In this document: in pieces, positions 39,172 through 48,036 of the stretch
Layout: every line of letters starts with the position of its first letter
Position numbering within the stretch: the first letter of the stretch is position 1
The notes under the pieces: model-generated
The model's database searches: none
What the model was told of the DNA's origin: nothing
The model's input: only the letters and a program-made list of their open reading frames with translations
Translations under genes and position numbers: made by a program
Assembly (NCBI GenBank): GCA_017555845.1
Contig: JAFZFO010000033.1
Location: 1 to 60,287 of the forward strand
From: Bacteroidaceae bacterium
GTDB taxonomy: Bacteria > Bacteroidota > Bacteroidia > Bacteroidales > Bacteroidaceae
DNA: 60,287 nt
Direction: 5' to 3'

Positions 39172-40725
39172 ATGAGCAAGCAATTTGAAAAAATCAAAGA
39201 GCTGGTAGCCTTGCGTGCAAAGGCACGTCTTGGCGGCGGAGAGAAAGCCATAGAGAAACAGCACGAGCGCGGCAAATACACAGCCCGTGAGCGCATTGAC
39301 ATGTTGCTCGATAAAGGCAGTTTCGAAGAGATGGACATGTTCGTAACACACCGATGTACAAACTTCGGCCAGGAGAAGAAACAGTATCTTGGCGATGGTG
39401 TCGTTGTGGGTAGCGGTACAATCGAAGGCCGTCTCGTATACATCTTTGCACAGGACTTTACCGTTACCGGTGGTTCATTGAGCGAGACAATGGCGCAGAA
39501 GATATGTAAAGTCATGGACATGGCCATGAAGGTGGGTGCACCGGTCATAGGTATCAACGACAGTGGCGGCGCACGCATCCAGGAGGGTATCAATGCCCTT
39601 GCCGGATATGCCGAGATCTTCCAGCGCAACATCATGGCATCGGGTGTGATTCCACAGATTTCGGGAATCTTCGGTCCATGTGCCGGCGGTGCGGTATACT
39701 CACCTGCCCTTACCGACTTCACAATAATGATGGAAGGCACAGCATACATGTTCCTCACAGGTCCAAAGGTTGTAAAGACTGTGCTTGGCGAGGTCGTGAC
39801 ACAGGAGGAGCTTGGTGGCGCAAGCGTACACGCAAGCAAATCGGGCGTGACACACTTCACTGCACAGACCGAGGAGGAAGGCCTTGCGCTCATCCGCAAA
39901 TTGATGAGCTACATTCCACAGAACAACATGGAGAACGTGCCCGATGTTCCTTGCACTGACCCCATCAACCGCACAAGCGACGTGCTCAACACCATAATCC
40001 CCGACAACCCCAACCAGGCATACGACATGTATCGCGTGATTGCCGAGATTGTCGACAATGGCGAATTCCTTGAGGTGCACCGCGACTACGCACAGAACAT
40101 CATCGTGGGCTTTGCACGCATGAACGGCAAGTCGGTAGGTATTGTCGCCAACCAGCCATGCAAATATGCAGGCGTACTCGATTGCAACTCATCACGCAAG
40201 GGAGCACGTTTCGTACGTTTCTGCGATGCATTCAACATTCCGCTTGTGACACTTGTTGACGTTCCCGGCTTCTTGCCCGGTACAGCACAGGAGTACAATG
40301 CAGTAATCCTTCACGGAGCAAAACTGCTCTACGCATTCGGTGAGGCGACAGTGCCAAAGGTTACGGTAACACTGCGCAAGTCATACGGCGGTTCACACAT
40401 CGTGATGGCCTGCAAGCAACTGCGCGCCGACCTCAACTACGCTTGGCCAAGCGCCGAAATTGCCGTTATGGGTGCAGCAGGAGCTGCCGAGGTATTGTAT
40501 GCCAAGGAAGCAAAGGAGGCCGAGGACCCCAAGGCATTCATCGCCGAGAAGGAGGCCGAGTACAACCGTCTCTTTGCCAACCCATATCAGGCAGCAAAAT
40601 ATGGCTACATTGACGATGTGATTGAGCCACGCAACACACGTTTCCGCGTGATACGTGCCCTTGCACAGCTTGAGAGCAAGCGTCAGGACCTTCCAAGGAA
40701 GAAACACGGTAACATTCCACTTTAA
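39172..40725 (+). CDS. mmdA: Methylmalonyl-CoA decarboxylase/acyl-CoA carboxylase alpha (carboxyltransferase) subunit
   Basis: The 517-aa carboxyltransferase has two crotonase-like halves. [17 protein letters not shown] and [18 protein letters not shown] (about 120-180) form the acyl-CoA oxyanion site of the N half, and [27 protein letters not shown] (about 362-388) that of the C half, both split here. It moves CO2 between methylmalonyl-CoA or propionyl-CoA and carboxybiotin. Neighbours are the epimerase, a 48-aa epsilon-like subunit and the biotin carrier. The membrane beta subunit gene is not adjacent. Confidence 0.94.
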   Translation: MSKQFEKIKELVALRAKARLGGGEKAIEKQHERGKYTARERIDMLLDKGSFEEMDMFVTHRCTNFGQEKKQYLGDGVVVGSGTIEGRLVYIFAQDFTVTGGSLSETMAQKICKVMDMAMKVGAPVIGINDSGGARIQEGINALAGYAEIFQRNIMASGVIPQISGIFGPCAGGAVYSPALTDFTIMMEGTAYMFLTGPKVVKTVLGEVVTQEELGGASVHASKSGVTHFTAQTEEEGLALIRKLMSYIPQNNMENVPDVPCTDPINRTSDVLNTIIPDNPNQAYDMYRVIAEIVDNGEFLEVHRDYAQNIIVGFARMNGKSVGIVANQPCKYAGVLDCNSSRKGARFVRFCDAFNIPLVTLVDVPGFLPGTAQEYNAVILHGAKLLYAFGEATVPKVTVTLRKSYGGSHIVMACKQLRADLNYAWPSAEIAVMGAAGAAEVLYAKEAKEAEDPKAFIAEKEAEYNRLFANPYQAAKYGYIDDVIEPRNTRFRVIRALAQLESKRQDLPRKKHGNIPL

Positions 40726-40736
40726 ACAACAGCATT

Positions 40737-40883
40737 ATGGAAAACAACAATATCAATGGCGAAGTCGTTGCTGCTATATCAATGGCATTGGCAGCATACA
40801 TGGGCGACAATGTCCACGACAACGAAAGTGGCGTGCTCACAATAACCTACACTAACAAGCATTGGAACAACCTAAACAAGTAA
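40737..40883 (+). CDS. 48-aa decarboxylase epsilon/OadG C-terminal-like subunit
   Basis: A short ORF of 48 aa lies 11 bp after mmdA and 4 bp before the biotin carrier gene. The segment EVVAAISMALAAYMGDN followed by LTITYTNKHWNN matches the pattern at the C-terminus of OadG/MmdD subunits (E-x-AAI-x-A-x-Y-x...I-x-x...W). It resembles the small epsilon subunit (MmdE) of Veillonella methylmalonyl-CoA decarboxylase, which stabilises the complex. It lacks the membrane anchor of OadG. The function is inferred from pattern and position. Confidence 0.75.
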   Translation: MENNNINGEVVAAISMALAAYMGDNVHDNESGVLTITYTNKHWNNLNK

Positions 40884-40887
40884 AGCT

Positions 40888-41322
40888 ATGAAAGAGTACA
40901 AATATAGAATCAACGGCAACGAGTATGCCGTCAGCATCAACGAAGTCTGCGACACAACAGCAAAGGTAACAGTCAATGGCGCCGAATACGATGTAGAGTG
41001 GGAAAAGCCTGTTGAGGAGAAGCCGGTAGTAAAGGTACAGCCCGTAGCGGCAAAGCCAGCCGCGGCACCCGCTCCTGCCGCAAAACCTGCAGCACCAGCA
41101 CCCGCCGGAGGTTACAGCATCAAGACCCCACTGCCGGGCGTAATCATTGATGTAAAGGTAAATGTTGGCGACGCCGTGGCAAAAGGCCAGACTGTTGTGG
41201 TGCTTGAAGCCATGAAGATGGAGAACAACATCAACGCCGACCGTGAAGGCAAGGTTGCTGCAATACAGGTTGCCAAGGGCGACACCGTTGCCGACGGCGC
41301 AGTGCTGGTAGTACTGGAATGA
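40888..41322 (+). CDS. mmdC: Biotin carboxyl carrier subunit
   Basis: The 144-aa protein carries biotin on Lys of EAMKMENN (Lys about 110) in a C-terminal lipoyl/biotinyl domain (about 72-144). A flexible Ala/Pro/Lys linker (KPAAAPAPAAKPAAPAPAGG, about 52-71) precedes it, allowing the biotin to swing. It is the gamma subunit partner of MmdA. A strong bidirectional terminator follows at once, so no beta subunit gene is in this operon. Confidence 0.94.
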   Translation: MKEYKYRINGNEYAVSINEVCDTTAKVTVNGAEYDVEWEKPVEEKPVVKVQPVAAKPAAAPAPAAKPAAPAPAGGYSIKTPLPGVIIDVKVNVGDAVAKGQTVVVLEAMKMENNINADREGKVAAIQVAKGDTVADGAVLVVLE

Positions 41323-41335
41323 ACGGAAAAGTATT

Positions 41336-41379
41336 GATACAAAAAAAGATGAACCAGTTGGTTCATCTTTTTTTGTATC
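41336..41379. terminator. Bidirectional terminator between mmdC and panD
   Basis: A 21-bp perfect stem with A7 and T7 flanks (GATAC, seven A, GATGAACCA and its complement) with a 2-nt loop. It works for mmdC on the plus strand and, overlapping the stop codon, for panD on the minus strand. Confidence 0.9.
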
Positions 41380-41722
41380 ATATCCTATTGTGACGATCGG
41401 GGATTATCACCTTAGGTTTGAATACTGCAGCCTCCTCGGGAGTCATTGTAGCATAGGCCATGATGATAGCCACATCTCCGGGAGAGAACTTGTGCGCAGC
41501 AGCACCGTTCAGACAGATGACACCCGAATCACGCTCACCCTTGATTATATATGTAACAATACGCTCGCCGTTACTGTTGTTCACGACATGCACCTGCTCG
41601 CCCTCGAGCAATCCCGCAGCCTCCATCAGTGTCTCATCAATGGTAATGCTACCCATATAATGGAGATTCGCCTCTGTAACAGTGGCGCAATGGATTTTGG
41701 ATTTAAGCATCTGAAGCAACAT
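41378..41722 (-). CDS. panD: Aspartate 1-decarboxylase
   Basis: The 114-aa pyruvoyl enzyme makes beta-alanine from aspartate for pantothenate. The self-cleavage site Gly24-Ser25 in [10 protein letters not shown] matches the E. coli numbering exactly when the first Met (41722) is used, which supports that start. The usual Lys9, Tyr22 and Thr57-region residues are present. It follows panC by one base, so they form a two-gene operon. Confidence 0.96.
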   Translation of the reverse strand: MLLQMLKSKIHCATVTEANLHYMGSITIDETLMEAAGLLEGEQVHVVNNSNGERIVTYIIKGERDSGVICLNGAAAHKFSPGDVAIIMAYATMTPEEAAVFKPKVIIPDRHNRI

Positions 41723-41723
41723 C

Positions 41724-42575
41724 TTACTTTACCTCCTTATATTTTATATTGTCAATCAATCTTATATTTCCGCAGAACAGAGCAATGCAGCCAACAACAT
41801 AATCGCTGTCACTCCACTCCTCAATCTCCTGCAATGTATTGCCGTCAACAATCTGGTAATACTCCAGTTCAAGGCCCTCGGTGTCATTTATCATATCCTC
41901 TACGAAAGCCTTTGTTGCAGCAAGGGAATTTACCTGCGCAAAATCGGCACTTGCAAAAAGAGTGCTTGATATTGTAAGGGCACGCTCGCGCTCATCCTCG
42001 GAAAGCAAGGTGTTGCGGCTGCTCATTGCCAGACCATCCTCCTCGCGTACAATGGGACAACCCACAATCTCGATATCGAATGCAAGCTGACGCACCATCT
42101 CGCGGATTATTGCAAGCTGCTGGAAATCCTTCTCGCCGAAATAGGCCTTATGAGGCTCCACTGCATAGAACAGCTTGCTCACAATCTGTGCCACGCCATT
42201 GAAATGGCCAGGGCGGCAAGCGCCCTCCATCACAGTGTCGAGCGGAGCAAATGAGAACCGGCGTGTATCCTCGGCCGGATACATCTCCTCTACAGTAGGT
42301 GCAAACACCACAGTAGCGCCAACACGCTCAAGCAAGGCGCAATCGGCCTCAAGGGTACGTGGATAGTTCTTCAGGTCGTTCTTGTCATTGAATTGTGTGG
42401 GATTGACAAAGACACTCACCACCGTAACATCATTCTCTTTTACCGAACGCTCAACAAGCGAAGCATGTCCGTCATGCAATGCTCCCATAGTGGGTACGAA
42501 ACCTATTTTCTTCCCCTTTGCACGATAATCATCAAGAAGACCTTTCAACTCCTCAATAGTACTTACAACCTCCAT
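41724..42575 (-). CDS. panC: Pantoate-beta-alanine ligase
   Basis: The start at 42575 ([12 protein letters not shown]) gives 283 aa, the normal length; the open frame continues 69 codons further upstream through hydrophobic, non-conserved sequence that I reject. The ATP-binding HxGH-type motif is [11 protein letters not shown], and [15 protein letters not shown] and the KMSKS-like MSSRN are all visible. It condenses pantoate with beta-alanine supplied by PanD. Confidence 0.96.
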   Translation of the reverse strand: MEVVSTIEELKGLLDDYRAKGKKIGFVPTMGALHDGHASLVERSVKENDVTVVSVFVNPTQFNDKNDLKNYPRTLEADCALLERVGATVVFAPTVEEMYPAEDTRRFSFAPLDTVMEGACRPGHFNGVAQIVSKLFYAVEPHKAYFGEKDFQQLAIIREMVRQLAFDIEIVGCPIVREEDGLAMSSRNTLLSEDERERALTISSTLFASADFAQVNSLAATKAFVEDMINDTEGLELEYYQIVDGNTLQEIEEWSDSDYVVGCIALFCGNIRLIDNIKYKEVK

Positions 42576-42798
42576 TTTTCCAATGATTTTTGATATCTGA
42601 AACCTGTTTTTCATTTGCGACTGCAAAGTAACAAACAAATAAGCATAAAAAGAAATAATAAAATAAAAATATTCCACCGCCAATGCAATAATGAGATGCC
42701 TATAGTCACGCCAACAGGTGGCAATCATACAAAATGGAGCACAAAACAGCACAGAATGGTTTCTATTTGTCACAAAAACCATTAAAATGGCTTATCAA

Positions 42799-42830
42799 CT
42801 TGGCAGTTTGGCATTTTTTTTATAATTTTG
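42799..42830 (+). promoter_or_regulatory. Promoter of GlgA-like / DUF4270 pair
   Basis: CTTG (42799-42802), 20 nt, TAATTTTG (42823-42830), 34 bp before the start codon. Confidence 0.75.
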
Positions 42831-42864
42831 CAAATCCACGAACTACACTCGTGATTGATTAAAG

Positions 42865-43674
42865 ATGAAAGCAAACAAAATTTTATTCGTAACCCAGGAA
42901 ATCACTCCATTTGTCCCCGAATCGCCTATGGCAAGCATAGGCCTCAACCTGCCACAGGCTACACAGAACCTTGGCAAGGAGATCAGAATCTTCACACCCA
43001 AATGGGGCAACATAAATGAAAGACGTAACCAGTTGCACGAAGTTATCCGTCTGTCGGGCATGAACCTCATCATTGACGACACCGACCACCCGTTGATCAT
43101 TAAGGTGGCATCGTTGCAGGCAGCCCGCATGCAGGTATACTTCATTGACAACGACGACTATTTCCACAACCGTCTCATGACAAGCGATGCCGACGGCAAT
43201 GACTACAGCGACAACGACGAGCGCGCAATCTTCTTTGCACGCGGTGTCCTCGAGACTGTCAAGAAGCTGCGCTGGTGCCCCGAGGTCATCCACTGCCATG
43301 GCTGGATTTCGGCATTGGTATCGTTGTACGTAAAGAGCTCTTACAGCGAGGAGCCATCGTTCCGCGACTCAAAGATTGTAATCTCACTCTACGACGAGAA
43401 CTTCAAGACCGATTTCCCCGACAATTTCGCTTCAAAGATCTTCAACAACGATTCACAGGAGGGCTTCATTGAAGGAATACAGACTCCGGTGACATACGTT
43501 GAGCTTGCGAAACTTGCCATACGAAACTGCGACGGTGTGATTGTCAATGGCGACAACGTTCCACAGGAGCTCATCGACTATGCCGAGTCACTTGGCAAGC
43601 CCGTACAGCCACGATGCAGCGAGGAGGAGTACGTAGCAGCATGCAACGACTTCTACGACAAAGTAATGGGATAA
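42865..43674 (+). CDS. GlgA N-domain-like protein (half-length, synthase motif absent)
   Basis: The 269-aa protein corresponds to the N-terminal Rossmann half of GT5 glycogen/starch synthases (KILFVTQEITPFV; VIHCHGWISALVSLYVK, about 140-156). The C-terminal nucleotide-sugar-binding half is missing, and the KxGGLxDV ADP-glucose motif is replaced by a segment reading ESPMASIGLNLPQ. Annotation as glycogen synthase is therefore doubtful. It precedes a DUF4270 lipoprotein and faces panC, an arrangement that recurs in Bacteroidales. Its actual role is unknown. Confidence 0.85.
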   Translation: MKANKILFVTQEITPFVPESPMASIGLNLPQATQNLGKEIRIFTPKWGNINERRNQLHEVIRLSGMNLIIDDTDHPLIIKVASLQAARMQVYFIDNDDYFHNRLMTSDADGNDYSDNDERAIFFARGVLETVKKLRWCPEVIHCHGWISALVSLYVKSSYSEEPSFRDSKIVISLYDENFKTDFPDNFASKIFNNDSQEGFIEGIQTPVTYVELAKLAIRNCDGVIVNGDNVPQELIDYAESLGKPVQPRCSEEEYVAACNDFYDKVMG

Positions 43675-43764
43675 AGAACAGACATCAAGCAATGCCACAC
43701 CGGCGTTGCTTGATTGATAAATACGCGGTCCGTTAACCTTTATTCAGAACAATTAACAAGATAT

Positions 43765-45177
43765 ATGAAAAGACTTACATACATACTTATGGCAATGTTC
43801 ACACTGCTCACATTCGTGCAGTGCGATGACAGCACCGAGTCTGTAGGCGGCAGCATTGTCCCCGACAAGGACATAATCACAGCCCAGACAAAGATCTTCA
43901 ATGCCACAAGCAGAACCATCATGGCCAACGACTCGATACTTGCCAACACCAACGAAGTATATCTTGGCCGTTACACCGATGAGGAATCGGGCACTGTGTT
44001 CACATCAGGTTTCATCACGCAGTTCGGATGTAACGAGGACTACGGTTTCCCCGAGGAAGGCGTAGCCGGCGACTCAGCCACATACACCAAGCTCCGTCTC
44101 TATTTCGAGCAGTACTACGGCGACTCACTCAACGCAATGCAGTGCGAGGTCTATGAGCTCGACAACACATTGGAGGAGGGAACGCCCTACTACACCAACC
44201 TTGCCCCCGAGGAGTTCTACAACCCCGACGAAGAACCATTGGCTGTAAAGACATACAATGTCATTGACTATACACTCCATGACACCATCCTCAATGGCGA
44301 GAACTATTCACGCCACATCGAGATTACCCTCCCCAACCACATCGGAAACAGCTTCATCAGCAAGTATTACGAGAAGGACAGCGAGGGCAACCACATAGGC
44401 AAGCAATACTTCGCAAACTCCGAGATATTCATCAAGGATGTATTCAAGGGCGTATACGTGAAGTGCACACAGGGCGACGGCACAGTGCTCAAAATCTACC
44501 GTGCACGTCTTGACATCGGTTTCAAGCACTATATCAAGAGCAGTACCGGCGAAAAGGACTCAATTGAAGCCCTCTCGGCACCGTTCTATTCAGGAAAAGA
44601 GGTCCTGCAGGTAAACAACTTCGACAACGACGACCTCACTCCACTTGCAAACACACAGGAGTACACATACCTGAAGACCCCCGCAGGACTCTACACTGAA
44701 GTAGCATTGCCCATTGCGGAGATAGTGGAGAACTGTGACACCATCAACTCGGCTAAAATCACATTCACACGCTACAACGAGAATGCAGGAGACACCAGAA
44801 CACCACATGCCACATTGCTCCTTGTAAGAAAGTGCGATATGTACAAGTTCTTCCTCAAGAACAAGCTTGCCGACGGCAAGACATCGTTTACCACAAGCTT
44901 CTCATCGGGCACAAACGAATACACCTTCAGCAACATCGCCAGCCTTGTCAAAGCCTGCTACAGGGAGTATCAGCAGGGCATAGAGAGCAACCCCGACTGG
45001 GAGGCCGAGAACCCCGACTGGAACAAGATTGTACTCATCCCCGTAAGCACTACACTTGATTCCAACAAGGCCATTGTAAAGATTGCCCACGACATAAGCA
45101 TCAGCAGCGTACGCCTGCGCGGTGGCAACGAATACGAGATTCCTGTAGAGATAATCACAAGCAAGTTCAATGACTGA
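43765..45177 (+). CDS. DUF4270 lipoprotein
   Basis: The start at 43765 (MKRLTYILMAMFTLLTFVQC, Cys20) gives a 470-aa lipoprotein; a longer frame from 43714 lacks a signal. The mature part is acidic and beta-rich, with features of DUF4270 (SVGGSIVPDKD near the N-terminus; YLGRYTDEESGTVFTSGFITQF). The family is Bacteroidetes-specific and uncharacterised. It lies 90 bp after the GlgA-like gene, probably in one transcript, and is closed by a 33-bp palindromic terminator. Confidence 0.88.
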   Translation: MKRLTYILMAMFTLLTFVQCDDSTESVGGSIVPDKDIITAQTKIFNATSRTIMANDSILANTNEVYLGRYTDEESGTVFTSGFITQFGCNEDYGFPEEGVAGDSATYTKLRLYFEQYYGDSLNAMQCEVYELDNTLEEGTPYYTNLAPEEFYNPDEEPLAVKTYNVIDYTLHDTILNGENYSRHIEITLPNHIGNSFISKYYEKDSEGNHIGKQYFANSEIFIKDVFKGVYVKCTQGDGTVLKIYRARLDIGFKHYIKSSTGEKDSIEALSAPFYSGKEVLQVNNFDNDDLTPLANTQEYTYLKTPAGLYTEVALPIAEIVENCDTINSAKITFTRYNENAGDTRTPHATLLLVRKCDMYKFFLKNKLADGKTSFTTSFSSGTNEYTFSNIASLVKACYREYQQGIESNPDWEAENPDWNKIVLIPVSTTLDSNKAIVKIAHDISISSVRLRGGNEYEIPVEIITSKFND

Positions 45178-45198
45178 TTGAAACTATACTATAGTCCA

Positions 45199-45231
45199 AA
45201 TAACGGCGGCTAAAATTTAGCCGCCGTTATT
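45199..45231 (+). terminator. Terminator of DUF4270 gene
   Basis: AATAACGGCGGCTAAA and its complement form a perfect 16-bp stem with a 1-nt centre, 21 bp after the stop codon. Confidence 0.8.
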
Positions 45232-45290
45232 GTATCCATGCACTCCATTTGAAACAGGTCCAGCTATACACATCGGGAACAAGTATAAAA

Positions 45291-45320
45291 AAACAGTCTG
45301 CAGAATTCTGCAGACTGTTT
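45291..45320 (-). terminator. Terminator of glycogen operon
   Basis: A 30-bp perfect palindrome (AAACAGTCTGCAGAA and its complement) followed on the minus strand by a run of T residues (TTTTTTTATAC), 19 bp past the GH57 stop. Confidence 0.9.
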
Positions 45321-45339
45321 CATTATCGGTCCAAGTTCA

Positions 45340-46746
45340 TTATTCAGCCTTTGGCTTTCTAACGCACTTTCTCTTTGGTTTCTCTTCAGCTACCGGAGCC
45401 TCAACAGGAGCCTCCTCTACAGGAGCGGCAGCAGCCTTCTTGGCAGCCTTCTTCTCCTTTGTAGCGAGCTTTGTCTTCAACTGCTCTACCTCAGCCTCGA
45501 GCTGTACAATCTCAACCTCCTGGTTCTCGATCATCTGCTGCAATGCGCCGAGCTCCTCGTTATCCATGTCAGGATACTGTGCACGTACACGAGCAAGGAA
45601 GTCGCCCAAGATATTCATGTAGTTTGTAAAGGCATCGTATGGAGACTCGTAGATGCAACGCTCTGTGATGATACCGTTCTGCTTTGTAGTCATGAAACGG
45701 AGGTTCTCAGCAGCCTGCAAATAGTCGAAATCCTGCTTCAACTTCTTGTCATCGGTAAGCATGATACGCTCTGCCACGCTGTAGAGCTTGCTGAACGCCT
45801 CGCGCTGCAATGTGTTACCCAACCAAGAACTTGCGTCACGCTCCTCGTCCATCCAAGAGAGTGGATATGGAACCTCGAGTGGACCAACTGACTTGTGGTT
45901 GTCGATAACCTCTGAAGGTGTAGAGAATGTGATGCCTCTCTGTGCCGCACATGCTGGCAATGCCTTCATGAAGTCGAGGATGTGTGAATCCAATGGCTGT
46001 GCCATACCGATAGCTGAAAGGTTCATGAAGATATTGATAACCTTCTCCTCCTCGGGGAACTGTGCTATCCAGTCGATATATGTCTCGGCGAACAATGGGT
46101 ACTCGCTCCACTCTGGGTTAGAGAAACGCAATGAGATATCATCAGAGAGCTTATAGTCGCGGAGCAGGAGCTTCAAGTTAGAAGCCGATGCACAGTTGTA
46201 CACGAAGTGTGGGCTCTTCCATGCGAGGATGTGCTTTGCACCCTCTGAAAGCATACCCTTGAAGCCCATCTGTGATGCCATCTCACCAATCTCGTCAGAG
46301 TAGATGAGACCTGAGTTACGCAACACCTTTGGTTTCTTGCCAAAGAGCTCCTTGATCTTGCGGTTCTGGCGCATAACCTCCTCCATGAACACCTCTTTCG
46401 ATGCCAATGAAGAGAGACCGTGTGAATAAGGCTCGCAAAGGAATTCGCAGCAGCCAGTCTTGTTTATCTCGTGCAACAACTCAATTACCTGTGGTGCATA
46501 GAGCTCAAGCATCTCAAGACCTACACCCGATACCGAGAAGGCAACCTTGAAAGCGCCGTTATTCTCGCGAATCATCTCGAGCATTGTCTTCAAAGCCGGA
46601 ACATAAGACTTCTCGGCAAGCTCCATTGTCATACTCTCGTTTGCGTAATCATCATAGTAGTAGTGGTCACTGCCTATGTCGAAGAAACGGTAACGTTTCA
46701 ACTGTCTGATCTGATGCAACTCGAAATAGAAACAAATTGTTTTCAT
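45340..46746 (-). CDS. GH57 alpha-glucan hydrolase/transferase with coiled-coil tail
   Basis: The 468-aa protein has a GH57 (beta/alpha)7-type catalytic domain (about 1-340). CEFLCEPYSHGLSSL (about 99-113) is the conserved block carrying the nucleophile Glu, and a second motif region is RNSGLIYSDEIGEMA. The C-terminus (about 400-468) is a predicted coiled coil (MIENQEVEIVQLEAEVEQLK) followed by a Lys/Ala/Pro-rich low-complexity tail. In Bacteroidales it is the third gene of a glycogen operon with GH133 and GT4, and likely an intracellular alpha-amylase or branching-type enzyme. Confidence 0.9.
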   Translation of the reverse strand: MKTICFYFELHQIRQLKRYRFFDIGSDHYYYDDYANESMTMELAEKSYVPALKTMLEMIRENNGAFKVAFSVSGVGLEMLELYAPQVIELLHEINKTGCCEFLCEPYSHGLSSLASKEVFMEEVMRQNRKIKELFGKKPKVLRNSGLIYSDEIGEMASQMGFKGMLSEGAKHILAWKSPHFVYNCASASNLKLLLRDYKLSDDISLRFSNPEWSEYPLFAETYIDWIAQFPEEEKVINIFMNLSAIGMAQPLDSHILDFMKALPACAAQRGITFSTPSEVIDNHKSVGPLEVPYPLSWMDEERDASSWLGNTLQREAFSKLYSVAERIMLTDDKKLKQDFDYLQAAENLRFMTTKQNGIITERCIYESPYDAFTNYMNILGDFLARVRAQYPDMDNEELGALQQMIENQEVEIVQLEAEVEQLKTKLATKEKKAAKKAAAAPVEEAPVEAPVAEEKPKRKCVRKPKAE

Positions 46747-46768
46747 ATTATTTCTTTGATTTTAATTA

Positions 46769-48031
46769 TTACCAACCCAAAACTTTCTCATACATTCTTC
46801 TCAGCTTCAATGCAACATCTTCCCAAGTGATGCTGTCAACCTCCTTGCGTCCCTCGACCTTGAGGTACTCATAGAGTGACTCGTTGTTACAGATTGAGTA
46901 GATGGCATCAGCCATTGCGTTAATGTCCCAATAATCGGTCTTGATACACTTATCAAGAATCTCGGCACATCCCGACTGTTTCGAGATGATGGTAGGAACA
47001 TCACACTGCATAGCCTCAAGCGGAGAGATACCGAATGGCTCACTTACCGATGGCATGATGTACACATCACTCGCCTTCAAGCACTCGTAAACCTGGCGGC
47101 CACGCATGAAGCCGGGGAAGTGGAATCTGTCAGAGATACCGCGCTGCGCCACAAGACGTATCATATCGTTCATCATATCACCGCTACCGGCCATACAGAA
47201 ACGGATATTCTTTGTCTTCTTGAGCACCTGTGCAGCAGCCTCAACGAAGTACTCGGGACCCTTCTGCATTGTGATACGGCCAAGGAATGTAACGACCTTC
47301 TCGTTAGGGATCTTCTTTGGCACGATGTCAAGGATCTCCTGCTCCAATGGAGTTACCGCATTGTGCAGAGTAGACACCTTGCTTGGGTGCTGATGATACT
47401 TGTGGATGACAGTCTGGCGTGTGAGCTCACTCACGCAGAAGATGTGGTCGGCATTGTCCATACCGTTCTTCTCAATTGCATAGACTGTAGGGTTCACGTT
47501 ACCGCGACTACGGTCGAAGTCGGTAGCATGCACGTGGATAACGAGCTTCTTGCCCGACACCTGCTTTGCATGTATACCGGCAGGATATGTAAGCCAGTCG
47601 TGTGAGTGAATGATATCGAACTCCTCAGTGCGGGCTACGACACCAGCAATGATTGAGTAGTTGTTGATCTCATCGTGGAGGTTATCGGGATAACCGCCCG
47701 CGAACTCCATACAACCAAGGTCATTGGTATGCATGTAGCTGAAATCGCTGTAGATGTGCTCCCTGTAACGGTAATACTCCTCGGGAGTCATTACTTTACC
47801 GATGCGGGAATTCACATAGTCGTGGTTAACATCCTTCCACACGATGGGCACTGAGTTCATTGCCACAATTCTGAGGAAGCTGTTATCTTCGTCACCATAT
47901 GGTTTGGGGATACAGAACTTAATCTCGACATCGCCCTGCTGGACGAATCCCTTTGTAAGTCCATAACTTGCCGTACCGAGTCCACCCGAAATATGAGGGG
48001 GGAACTCCCAACCGAACATTAATACCTTCAT
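46769..48031 (-). CDS. GT4 glycosyltransferase, glycogen synthase-type
   Basis: The 420-aa GT-B protein begins KVLMFGWEFPPHISGGLGTASYG, with the glycine-rich loop of glycogen-synthase-like GT4/GT5 enzymes. VVTFLGRITMQKGPEYF and SDVYIMPSVSEPFGISPLEAM (Glu-x7-Glu, about 335-355) are the nucleotide-sugar-binding motifs, here complete, unlike the half protein at 42.9 kb. It lies 5 bp after the debranching enzyme gene and 22 bp before GH57. It is probably the true glycogen synthase of this locus. Confidence 0.88.
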   Translation of the reverse strand: MKVLMFGWEFPPHISGGLGTASYGLTKGFVQQGDVEIKFCIPKPYGDEDNSFLRIVAMNSVPIVWKDVNHDYVNSRIGKVMTPEEYYRYREHIYSDFSYMHTNDLGCMEFAGGYPDNLHDEINNYSIIAGVVARTEEFDIIHSHDWLTYPAGIHAKQVSGKKLVIHVHATDFDRSRGNVNPTVYAIEKNGMDNADHIFCVSELTRQTVIHKYHQHPSKVSTLHNAVTPLEQEILDIVPKKIPNEKVVTFLGRITMQKGPEYFVEAAAQVLKKTKNIRFCMAGSGDMMNDMIRLVAQRGISDRFHFPGFMRGRQVYECLKASDVYIMPSVSEPFGISPLEAMQCDVPTIISKQSGCAEILDKCIKTDYWDINAMADAIYSICNNESLYEYLKVEGRKEVDSITWEDVALKLRRMYEKVLGW

Positions 48032-48036
48032 ATATA

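Noticed and set aside
41724-42782. Extended panC start giving 69 extra N-terminal residues
   Set aside because: The extension is hydrophobic and unconserved; the start at 42575 gives the normal length and N-terminus.
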